From: Bacteroidota bacterium
GTDB lineage: Bacteria > Bacteroidota > Bacteroidia > Chitinophagales > Chitinophagaceae
Reading direction: 5' to 3'
Length of the DNA: 49,986 bases
Assembly: GCA_018266775.1 (NCBI GenBank)
Contig: JAFDZS010000019.1
Span: forward strand, 1-49,986
Shown: in pieces, positions 34,938 through 42,450 of the stretch
Layout of the letters: every line of letters begins with the position of its first letter
How positions within the stretch are numbered: position 1 is the first letter of the stretch
The notes under the pieces: generated by a model
Told to the model about the DNA's origin: nothing
Databases searched by the model: none
The model's input: the letters and a program-made list of their open reading frames with translations, nothing else
Made by a program: the position numbers and the translations under genes

Positions 34938-37589
34938 TCACCTGATCAAAACCACATATCCCTTCTTCTTTACTTTATGATTTTTATAATCAATACCTTC
35001 GGCAAACCATACATACGTACCACTGTCCTGTGGTTTGCCGCCAAACATTCCATCCCAACCTGTTTTAGTATCGGTATTGTTATACACCAATTGCCCCAAA
35101 CGGTTGTACACGGCAAAGCTGCTGAGTGATTGCATGCCGATGAGTATGGGCCGGAAATAGTCATTCACCCCATCTCCATTAGGCGTAAATGCATTGGGCA
35201 GGTAAATGCCCGCATCTAATGTAAATACATGAACATGGATGGTGTCGGTATCGAAACAACCGGCAGCATTACTTACCCTTACGCTGTACAGTATATCATT
35301 TTGGGGTAGTGCTACAGGATTGCTGACAGCCGCATTGCTCAGCCATTGTGCCGGGCTCCAGGCATAATTAGTGCTGCCTGTTGCATTGAGCTGTAATGGC
35401 TGTCCCAAAACCACTGCTGTATCGGCTGGCCCTGCATCTGCTTTTATGTTGGCCACGGTAAGCAGTATGGTATCTCTCGCTGCTTTGGGGCAACCCAAAG
35501 TATCTGTCACACTTAAAACGTATTTTACGCTGGCGGTTGGGTGCTGCACCACAGGGTTGGCACTGAAACGGTCATTTAAAAAAGCTGCGGGGCTCCAGCT
35601 GTATGTGCTGCCACCGCTGGCATGCAGTTGTATGGAATTACCCAGGCAAACGGTTTGATTGCCGCCTGCATTGGCAGCAGGGTAGGGAATTACTGTTACG
35701 TATACACTATTTACAGCGCTGCATTTTCCAATGCTTCCGGTGACAGTATATGCTGTTGTGGCCAGTGGTGTGGCAACAGGTTTTTGAATGTGCGTATTAT
35801 TCAAGCTGCCGTTGGCAGGCTGCCATTGGTAATGCAGCGCATTGCCCGATACATGAAGTGTAATAGCATCTGTTCTGCAAATGACCGTATCATAATCTTT
35901 AAACTGCGTAACATGGTTCACCACATTTACTTTAACTGAGTCAGTCACTGTGCAGCCGGGCAAACCGGTAAGGGCAACTTTGTAAGTGGTGGTTACAACG
36001 GGGCTTACCAATGGATTATTAATAGTGGTATTACTGATATTATAATTGGGCGTCCACACAAAAGTGCCTGAGCCTCCGGCATTCAATTGAAGCGTGTCGC
36101 TGATGCACATTAATGTATCATGTGTGATAGTGAGGCCGGGGTCTTCATTCACCAAAACTGTTTTCAGTACCGTATCCCTGCAGCCTTTGTTATTGGCAAC
36201 AATTAAATGAATATCGTAAGTATTTGCAGCGCTGTATTGATGAACCGGGTTGGGAATGCTGGCGGTATCATTGCCCGGTATTGCATTGAAATCGCCAAAA
36301 TTCCACGACCAGTAATTAACCATGCCATAGGTTGTTGTGGTGAGATCGGTAAACTGCACCGGTACATGGGCGCATAATGCCGTAGAAGAAAAGTCTGGTG
36401 CAAAAACAGGGTACACTTTAACGATAGCGGTGGTGGAGTCTGAACAGGAAAGCCCTTTGTTTACCACCAGTTTCAAAATATAATCTCCGGGGCCGGAATA
36501 CGTATGCGTGGGAAATTGCAGTTTGGATGTGTTGTTGCTGCCGCTTGCAGGGTCACCAAAATCCCAATCGTAATACAATATCGTATTGGCAGAAGTTAAA
36601 TTCTGAAACTGCATGGTGAAATCTTTACAGTTGATATAACCGGGTTCCAGCAATGCTTTTGTAGAAACACAATCGGCTACTTCAATATGCAAAGATTTTC
36701 TTACCTCACCGCGTTTTATGGTAGTGCCGCGAATGTATTCCGTAACAGTAACAGTAACAGCGTAAACCCCGGATATTGGCGGCGCCACACCGCTGACAAT
36801 GCCCGTCCTGGGATCAATATGTACGGAGCGGCCAAGGGGTTCGCTACCTGTAAACGGATCCACATAAGCGACGGAATTATAAGGCGGTGGTAAAGCAAAT
36901 TCATTGGCGCAACTGCCGCCGGTTACCCCATCTGGTGTACCATCAAAAGATGGTGTAAACTGGTAGCTGAGCGAATCGTTGTTGGGATCAACAGCACCAA
37001 AATCGAAAGTGAAATAATTGTCTTTGCAGATGATGGCCGTATCGTTCTGCCTGAACCGGGCACTGGAATTAATGGGGCATAGGGGGCTTACCGCATTGCC
37101 TGGAATATTCACTGTCCATGTATCTCCTAAAATAAATGTGGGCGGTTTCAGGTTCACAATGCCTGAAATACGGCAGCAACGCTGGTAAGCAATAGTATAC
37201 CCATAAGGCGTGATGGGCAATTGTTTTTCATATTCGTATGTCGTGATCTTATAACATATTGGTGCAGGTAACGGGCTGATGCATTCGTGGCATTCTTTAT
37301 CGGGGCAATTATGAAAATTGATAGAATCCGGTTCACCCACTACATTTCTTTCCAGTAAAAGATTATTGGCGCCGCTGAAAATGCTTAATACTACAGTAGG
37401 ACAATATTGGGCCGGGTTATCCAGTATGCATTTGGTGTAAATTTTTAGTGTGATGCGGTACACGGCTGTATTGGGTGCATTGCCCGGGCCCAGATAGGTA
37501 TAGTACATCCAGCCGCCCTTGGTATGTTCTGCAACAGCAGTAATGGCGGATACCCAAAAAGACAACAATATCAACAGCTTCTTCATCAT
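34938..37589 (-). CDS. PKD/Ig-like surface protein with T9SS type B sorting domain (paralogue 3)
   Basis: The 883-residue protein is the third of a tandem family. Signal peptide (MMKKLLILLSFWVSAITAVA), N-terminal domain opening EHTKGGWMYYTYLGPG, cysteine cluster NCPDKECHECISP, two PKD domains (YYDWDFGDPAS, WSWNFGDFN), four Ig-like modules and the type B tail (IYLPNAFTPNGDGVNDYFRP, FAVYNRLGQLVYNN, GWDGMFGGKPQDSGTYVWFA). I start at the first ATG (37589); the codon before it is GTG and the next codon is also ATG. Modules match paralogue 2 one to one, so the pair most likely arose by recent gene duplication. Separated from paralogue 2 by 141 bp with no clear terminator, so co-transcription is possible. 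Confidence 0.9.
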   Translation of the reverse strand: MMKKLLILLSFWVSAITAVAEHTKGGWMYYTYLGPGNAPNTAVYRITLKIYTKCILDNPAQYCPTVVLSIFSGANNLLLERNVVGEPDSINFHNCPDKECHECISPLPAPICYKITTYEYEKQLPITPYGYTIAYQRCCRISGIVNLKPPTFILGDTWTVNIPGNAVSPLCPINSSARFRQNDTAIICKDNYFTFDFGAVDPNNDSLSYQFTPSFDGTPDGVTGGSCANEFALPPPYNSVAYVDPFTGSEPLGRSVHIDPRTGIVSGVAPPISGVYAVTVTVTEYIRGTTIKRGEVRKSLHIEVADCVSTKALLEPGYINCKDFTMQFQNLTSANTILYYDWDFGDPASGSNNTSKLQFPTHTYSGPGDYILKLVVNKGLSCSDSTTAIVKVYPVFAPDFSSTALCAHVPVQFTDLTTTTYGMVNYWSWNFGDFNAIPGNDTASIPNPVHQYSAANTYDIHLIVANNKGCRDTVLKTVLVNEDPGLTITHDTLMCISDTLQLNAGGSGTFVWTPNYNISNTTINNPLVSPVVTTTYKVALTGLPGCTVTDSVKVNVVNHVTQFKDYDTVICRTDAITLHVSGNALHYQWQPANGSLNNTHIQKPVATPLATTAYTVTGSIGKCSAVNSVYVTVIPYPAANAGGNQTVCLGNSIQLHASGGSTYSWSPAAFLNDRFSANPVVQHPTASVKYVLSVTDTLGCPKAARDTILLTVANIKADAGPADTAVVLGQPLQLNATGSTNYAWSPAQWLSNAAVSNPVALPQNDILYSVRVSNAAGCFDTDTIHVHVFTLDAGIYLPNAFTPNGDGVNDYFRPILIGMQSLSSFAVYNRLGQLVYNNTDTKTGWDGMFGGKPQDSGTYVWFAEGIDYKNHKVKKKGYVVLIR

Positions 37590-37611
37590 CACCGGTATTG
37601 AGTAATGAATT

Positions 37612-37632
37612 GCAGCAGACTTTAGTCTGCTG
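37612..37632. repeat. Inverted repeat between hydrolase and type B gene
   Basis: GCAGCAGACT and AGTCTGCTG form a 9-bp stem with a two-base centre. No T run follows on the minus strand, so terminator function is uncertain; it lies where the hydrolase transcript would end. Confidence 0.5.
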
Positions 37633-37668
37633 TTGTTTGAGATATCATCAACAAATCGGGGTAAAAAA

Positions 37669-38478
37669 TCAGCGGGTTGCCCCCTCCAGGAAGTTCAGCA
37701 AGGCAGCATTGGCTTTTGCCGTTTCTTCCCACATACCCATGTGTGCGCTTTGGCGCAATATGGTTATATACGAAAGTTCGGGAAAATGAGATTGCTGCAT
37801 ACTTTGTGTGAAGGGAACAGCCATATCAAAAACACCAATGATAAACAAAACAGGGCAGGGTATAGTTTTCAGCAATGCAGTCCTGTCGGGCCGGTTGATC
37901 ATCGCCTGGTAATACGCCACTAATGCTTCGGGCGTGAATTGCCGGCCTTTTTCAACTAAAGCGGCAATGCTTTCGGGATCAGATGGCGATTGTCCATCTG
38001 CACCTTTATAAAATAATCCGGGGATGGAAGTCTTTAAGAATTCATACGCACCATGCTCCTCTATAAAAGCAATGGATTTTTGGCGGGCGGCTTTTTTTTC
38101 TTCACTATCAGCAAAAGCAGAAGAATGGAACAGGCCGATGGCTTTGATGGCCTGCGGATATTTTTCTGCTAATGCCAGCATAATATAACCGCCCATGCTG
38201 TGGCCGATGATGGTTACCGGCTGCTGAAAACCTGTTTCATCTAAAAGTGCCTTCATTGCTGTAGCCATTCCTTCAATGCTCATATCGGCAATGAATGCAG
38301 ATTGCCCACTGCCGGGCAGATCGGGGATGATAAGCTGATATTGGTGCAATGCATCCGGTTGCCGGTTCCAGATTTCACCATCTTCACCAAAACCATGTAA
38401 CAGCAAAACGGGTTTACCATTACCGGTTATGCGGTAAAAAATTTTTGCAGATTGATATGTGATAAAACCTGTTTGCAT
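37669..38478 (-). CDS. Alpha/beta-fold hydrolase
   Basis: The 269-residue protein has the complete alpha/beta hydrolase triad: nucleophile Ser94 in IGHSMGGY, Asp218 in IIGVFDMAV, His246 in RQSAHMGMWEE. The oxyanion strand VLLLHGFGEDGEIW is at about 25-37, and the cap lies between about 115 and 200. GFGEDGEIW and DLPGSGQS are typical of small-ester or MhpC-like C-C bond hydrolases; the actual substrate is not readable. I use ATG 38478, with a GTG one codon earlier. Its start lies 2 nt after the TAG of the Lnb-like gene, so translation is probably coupled and the two form an operon. Confidence 0.88.
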   Translation of the reverse strand: MQTGFITYQSAKIFYRITGNGKPVLLLHGFGEDGEIWNRQPDALHQYQLIIPDLPGSGQSAFIADMSIEGMATAMKALLDETGFQQPVTIIGHSMGGYIMLALAEKYPQAIKAIGLFHSSAFADSEEKKAARQKSIAFIEEHGAYEFLKTSIPGLFYKGADGQSPSDPESIAALVEKGRQFTPEALVAYYQAMINRPDRTALLKTIPCPVLFIIGVFDMAVPFTQSMQQSHFPELSYITILRQSAHMGMWEETAKANAALLNFLEGATR

Positions 38479-38480
38479 CA

Positions 38481-39644
38481 CTACGTTTCTTCAAAAAAAA
38501 CTTTTGTAGCACTGCGGTAAATCATCAGTAACACCAATGGTATTAATGCTACGTTCAGTTGTTGTTTAAGAAAGAACCAGCCCACCAGCAACATCACCCA
38601 TGCAATGGAAGTGAGGGCAAAATATCTTTTTACCCAGTTTTTGCTGCTGTTTACAAAGAAGGCAATGATGATATTGGTGGGCCATGCCCAGAGTATATTG
38701 AAATTCTTTTTCGTCATACTGTGATCCGTATAAAACCACATCAGTAATAATATAATGCCTAATGCGCCGGTAAGAAAGAAGAGCATACCATCAAAACCAA
38801 GAACAAATCTTTTGATAAATGGCCGCTTTATGAAACTGAGTGCAGATATGGTGACCAGTAATAAACAGAACACTACAAACGGCGTAAATACAGTATTGCT
38901 TTCTGCGGCCGGGGGCAGCGGGTATAAATTTTGACTGCTTAAAACATACTGGTGTCCGGCAGTGTCCAGGCTTTTCATCAGGTTATCGGGCAAAAACTGC
39001 ATTTGTTCGGGTGTCATTACTGAGTCGCAGCGCCTGCCCAGTAAAATATCAATACCCAGCTTGCTCCATTGCTTATTGTTTTTATCTAAATATTGATGAA
39101 TGGCCTGGCGGAATGTAGTGCCTTTGGGCATTACAGGTGTTTGTGTAAAGGAACTGTCCAGGTTCTTTTTAATAATATCGCGTAAGCGTGTAGTGCAGTT
39201 ATCAAAAAAGAAATCGTATTGATAATAGCGGTTTTCTTCTTTTAAATTATTATTGAGAAAATCCTGCACTGCATGTTTTTCATTTGCTGTAAGATTGAGC
39301 ACCTGCTCTGTAATGCCACGGTTGGTAGATTGATATTCGTACAGGAAATCTTTAAAATAAGCGGCAGAAACAAAGTACAATAATTTACCCCTCGCAAATT
39401 TGATGTAGAAACCATCATCATCAAAATTGAATGTACCGTAATTGTACACTATATCGGTAACGCTGTTGCTGTCCACCACACGGATGGCACTATGGCCGAA
39501 GGTGGAATACAGTTCATCTCCGGGTGTGCAGGTGAGCAATGAAATGCGCAGGCGGGAAGAATCCTGTGCCCGCAGCATGTTGCCGCAGCACAACAAAATG
39601 ATCAACAGAAAAATGCTTAGAAACCGGGAAGATTTTTTTCTCAT
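38481..39644 (-). CDS. DUF4105/Lnb-type integral membrane protein, candidate lipoprotein N-acyltransferase
   Basis: The N-terminal periplasmic domain is the DUF4105 type. It has LLTCTPGDELYSTFGHSAIRVVD with conserved His51, and YQYDFFFDNCTTRLRDII with Cys150, a papain-like Cys/His pair. Behind it are five membrane segments between about 255 and 377, with the conserved TDHSMTKKNFNILWAWPTN loop. From memory, this domain was recently linked to Lnb, the Bacteroides enzyme that adds the third acyl chain to lipoproteins; that function is established knowledge for the family and inference here. I start at ATG 39644, which gives a signal or anchor segment; the GTG 8 codons upstream is unlikely. First gene of an operon with the hydrolase. 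Confidence 0.85.
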   Translation of the reverse strand: MRKKSSRFLSIFLLIILLCCGNMLRAQDSSRLRISLLTCTPGDELYSTFGHSAIRVVDSNSVTDIVYNYGTFNFDDDGFYIKFARGKLLYFVSAAYFKDFLYEYQSTNRGITEQVLNLTANEKHAVQDFLNNNLKEENRYYQYDFFFDNCTTRLRDIIKKNLDSSFTQTPVMPKGTTFRQAIHQYLDKNNKQWSKLGIDILLGRRCDSVMTPEQMQFLPDNLMKSLDTAGHQYVLSSQNLYPLPPAAESNTVFTPFVVFCLLLVTISALSFIKRPFIKRFVLGFDGMLFFLTGALGIILLLMWFYTDHSMTKKNFNILWAWPTNIIIAFFVNSSKNWVKRYFALTSIAWVMLLVGWFFLKQQLNVALIPLVLLMIYRSATKVFFEET

Positions 39645-39715
39645 ATCCACAACAAGTGCTTGATACACGAATTTATGTGAATACTGCCAAAACTGCTTTG
39701 ATTTAAAGAAAATAA

Positions 39716-39742
39716 AACATCCCCCGGTTGAAGAGGGATGTT
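39716..39742 (-). terminator. Terminator of guaB
   Basis: AACATCCC and GGGATGTT pair around an 11-nt loop; on the minus strand the stem is followed by TTATTTTC. It lies between guaB and the Lnb-like gene. Confidence 0.65.
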
Positions 39743-39762
39743 AAATAATTTATTCGCTATAA

Positions 39763-41250
39763 TTACCTGCTGTAATTCGGCGCTTCTTTCGTGATCTCAA
39801 TATCATGTGCATGGCTTTCTTTAATGCCCGCATTAGTGATCTTAACAAAAGTGGCTTTCTGCAGTTCAGTAATATTTTTTGCACCGCAATAGCCCATACC
39901 TGCTCTTAAACCACCGGTAAACTGGTGCACCACTTCACGCAGGTAGCCTTTAAAAGCTACACGGCCTTCAATACCCTCCGGAACAAACTTTTTAATATCG
40001 TCTTCCACGTCCTGGAAGTAGCGGTCGCTGCTGCCCTGTGCCATTGCGCCCAGCGAACCCATGCCGCGGTATTGCTTGAATTTTCTTCCTTCATAAATGA
40101 TGGTTTCGCCGGGGCTTTCTTCCGTGCCGGCAAAAATGTTACCCATCATTACACAACTGGCGCCGGCGGCCAATGCCTTCACCATGTCTCCGGTGTATCG
40201 GATACCACCATCGCTGATGATGCCCACTTTTCTATTCTTTAAAGCTGCTGCCGCTTCCATCACTGCGGTGATTTGCGGTACGCCGGTACCGGCAACAATC
40301 CTGGTGGTGCAGATAGAGCCGGGGCCAATACCCACTTTCACTGCATCTGCGCCAGCATCGGCCAATGCTTTTGCACCTGCTGCTGTACCTACATTGCCTG
40401 CAATAACCTGTAAATATTTAAATGTTTTTTTAATCTCTTTTAAAGTGCTGATGACGCCTTTTGTATGGCCATGGGCACTGTCTAAACAAATAATATCCAC
40501 ACCATAACTGTTTAATGCGGCCACCCGTTCAATACTGTCTTTGGTAATGCCTACGCCAGCGCCCACAAGCAAACGGCCTTTATTATCTTTTACAGCATTG
40601 GGGTTGGATTTCAATTTTAAAATATCGCTGTACGTAAATAAACCGGTCAGTTTGCCCTGTTTATTTACAATGGGTAATTTTTCTACTTTGGTTTTCTTAA
40701 ACAGCTCTTCTGCTTTTTTGATATCCGTTCCTTCAGGCGCAATAAACAAATTTTCTTTGGTCATTGCTGTGCTTACTTTGGCTTTGTAATTGGTTTCAAA
40801 GCGCAGGTCGCGGTTGGTGAGTATGCCAACGAGTTTATACTGGGCATCCACAATGGGTATTCCACCAATTTTATTTTCTTTCATCAGGCGTAATGCCTCG
40901 CCAATAGTGGCATCGGGGGTAAGGGTTACAGGGTCAACAATCAACCCGCTTTCGCTGCGTTTTACTTTACGCACCTGGTCGGCCTGTTTTTCAATACTCA
41001 TGTTTTTATGCAGAATACCCAGCCCGCCTTCGCGGGCCAGTGCAATGGCCAGTGAGGCTTCTGTAACAGTATCCATTGCCGCACTCAGCAGCGGAACGTT
41101 TAAAGTAATGTTTTTGGTGAGCTGGGTTTTGATTTCCACTTCACGGGGTAAAATCTGTGAATAGGCGGGCATAAGTAATACGTCGTCAAACGTTAAGCCT
41201 TCGCCGAAAAACCGGGATGATTTGCTGGAGGAGTAATTTATTGTTGCCAT
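39763..41250 (-). CDS. guaB: IMP dehydrogenase
   Basis: The enzyme oxidises IMP to XMP with NAD, the first committed step to GMP. From ATG 41250 the protein has 495 residues. The TIM barrel starts at GEGLTFDDVLLMPAYS. Two CBS domains occupy about 105-218 (NKIGGIPIVD, VEKLPIVN). The catalytic loop GIGPGSICTTRIV has the active Cys314, the phosphate site DGGIRYTGDMVKALAAGA follows, and a mobile flap is near SSDRYFQ. The upstream in-frame start 14 codons earlier lacks support: a perfect -33/-7 promoter (41254-41284) ends 3 nt before ATG 41250, which suggests a leaderless mRNA. Monocistronic: a terminator follows and dprA ends 56 bp upstream. Confidence 0.96.
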   Translation of the reverse strand: MATINYSSSKSSRFFGEGLTFDDVLLMPAYSQILPREVEIKTQLTKNITLNVPLLSAAMDTVTEASLAIALAREGGLGILHKNMSIEKQADQVRKVKRSESGLIVDPVTLTPDATIGEALRLMKENKIGGIPIVDAQYKLVGILTNRDLRFETNYKAKVSTAMTKENLFIAPEGTDIKKAEELFKKTKVEKLPIVNKQGKLTGLFTYSDILKLKSNPNAVKDNKGRLLVGAGVGITKDSIERVAALNSYGVDIICLDSAHGHTKGVISTLKEIKKTFKYLQVIAGNVGTAAGAKALADAGADAVKVGIGPGSICTTRIVAGTGVPQITAVMEAAAALKNRKVGIISDGGIRYTGDMVKALAAGASCVMMGNIFAGTEESPGETIIYEGRKFKQYRGMGSLGAMAQGSSDRYFQDVEDDIKKFVPEGIEGRVAFKGYLREVVHQFTGGLRAGMGYCGAKNITELQKATFVKITNAGIKESHAHDIEITKEAPNYSR

Positions 41251-41253
41251 GTG

Positions 41254-41284
41254 CAAAGATAGGGTGGCGGTTTGAAAATACAAA
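41254..41284 (-). promoter_or_regulatory. Bacteroidota-type promoter of guaB
   Basis: On the minus strand TTTG is followed by 19 nt and then TATCTTTG, matching TTTG-N19-TAnnTTTG exactly. The ATG of guaB begins 3 nt after the box, so the expected start point coincides with or adjoins the start codon. Confidence 0.8.
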
Positions 41285-41306
41285 ACAGCCATTATATCCG
41301 TACTTA

Positions 41307-42404
41307 TTAACTAAGGGTATACATTTTTCCAGGCATGGTGGTTATTATCCCATTCATTTCCAGCATGAGTAAGGCCTGGGCCATGGCGCTGCTGCTGAGG
41401 CCAGATTTAAAATAGAGTTCATCCACCTGCATTACAGGTTGTTGTTGCAACAATGCTGTGATTATTTTTTCATCGGCGGTTAATTCAACAAACAGTTGCT
41501 TTTGTTTGGGCGTTGATGCAGCCGAAGTATCCCAGTTCATCAATTCGGCAATATCTGCGGCACAGGTAATCAATGATGCTTTGTTTTGTTTGATGAAAAG
41601 ATTGCAGCCTTCACTTTTAGAGTCAGTGGTTTTGCCGGGAAAAGCAAACACATCTTTATTGTAGCCATTGGCCAGTTCTGCGGTAATGAGTGATCCACCT
41701 TTCGCAGCTGTTTCCACCACCACCAGTGCATCGCACATGCCTGCTACAATGCGGTTGCGCCGGGGAAAGTTTTGTTTGCCCGGTTCTGTATTGCTGATAT
41801 AATCAGTGAGCAAGCCGCCCTGGTCTGTCATTTGTTTAGCCAGCGTTTTATTTTGCGGCGGATACATCCTGTCTAAACCATGTGCCAATACGCCTACAGT
41901 AGATAAATTATTTTTTAATGCCGCTTTATGTGCAATAGTATCTATGCCAAATGCCAGCCCGCTTACAACAAGTACACCATAAGCGGCAAGATCCGTCACC
42001 AGTTTTTCTGCAACATGCTTTCCATATTCTGAATGATTTCGTGTGCCCACTACAGAAATAACCCGTGCGGAGTTCAGGTTAGCATTGCCTTTATAATACA
42101 ATAATGTGGGGCAGTCGTAACAATTGAGTAAACGCCTGGGATAATCCGGGTGGGTAAGAAATAATGGTGTGATGTTATATTGTTCTATAAAAGCCATTTC
42201 AGCTTCGCTGCTGCTGAAATCTGCAAATTCTTTGATGCTTTTGGCCCTTACTGCACCAATGCCTTCAATAGTTTCCAACTCTTTTTTACGGGCTTTAAAA
42301 ATATCCTTTGCTGAACCATAATGGTTTACTAACGCTTTGGCCTGAACGTCTCCAATATTGGGTACAAGGGTTAAGGCAATCTGGTATAACAAATCTGAAC
42401 TCAT
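41307..42404 (-). CDS. dprA: DNA processing protein DprA
   Basis: DprA binds incoming single-stranded DNA during natural transformation and loads RecA. The 365-residue protein has an N-terminal HhH-containing domain (about 1-65, GIGAVRAKSI), a Rossmann-like core (about 110-285) with the signatures VVGTRNHSEYG, VVSGLAFGIDTIAHKAAL, NRIVAGMCDALVVVE and KGGSLITAELA, and a C-terminal winged-helix domain (about 310-365). The order is the full three-domain form. I start at ATG 42404; an earlier in-frame codon is inside the hairpin just upstream. Presence of dprA does not by itself prove competence; it is widespread in Bacteroidota. A terminator-like hairpin ends 4 nt before the start. Confidence 0.95.
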   Translation of the reverse strand: MSSDLLYQIALTLVPNIGDVQAKALVNHYGSAKDIFKARKKELETIEGIGAVRAKSIKEFADFSSSEAEMAFIEQYNITPLFLTHPDYPRRLLNCYDCPTLLYYKGNANLNSARVISVVGTRNHSEYGKHVAEKLVTDLAAYGVLVVSGLAFGIDTIAHKAALKNNLSTVGVLAHGLDRMYPPQNKTLAKQMTDQGGLLTDYISNTEPGKQNFPRRNRIVAGMCDALVVVETAAKGGSLITAELANGYNKDVFAFPGKTTDSKSEGCNLFIKQNKASLITCAADIAELMNWDTSAASTPKQKQLFVELTADEKIITALLQQQPVMQVDELYFKSGLSSSAMAQALLMLEMNGIITTMPGKMYTLS

Positions 42405-42408
42405 GGCT

Positions 42409-42450
42409 AAAAAGCAATAATAAAACAAAGTTTTGTATTTATTGCTTTTT
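42409..42450 (-). terminator. Long terminator-like hairpin just before dprA
   Basis: AAAAAGCAATAA (42409-42420) and TTATTGCTTTTT (42439-42450) pair perfectly, with an inner AAAAC/GTTTT stem. On the minus strand it starts within the stop codon of the OmpA-type gene, ends in a T run, and leaves only 4 nt to the dprA ATG. Confidence 0.8.
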
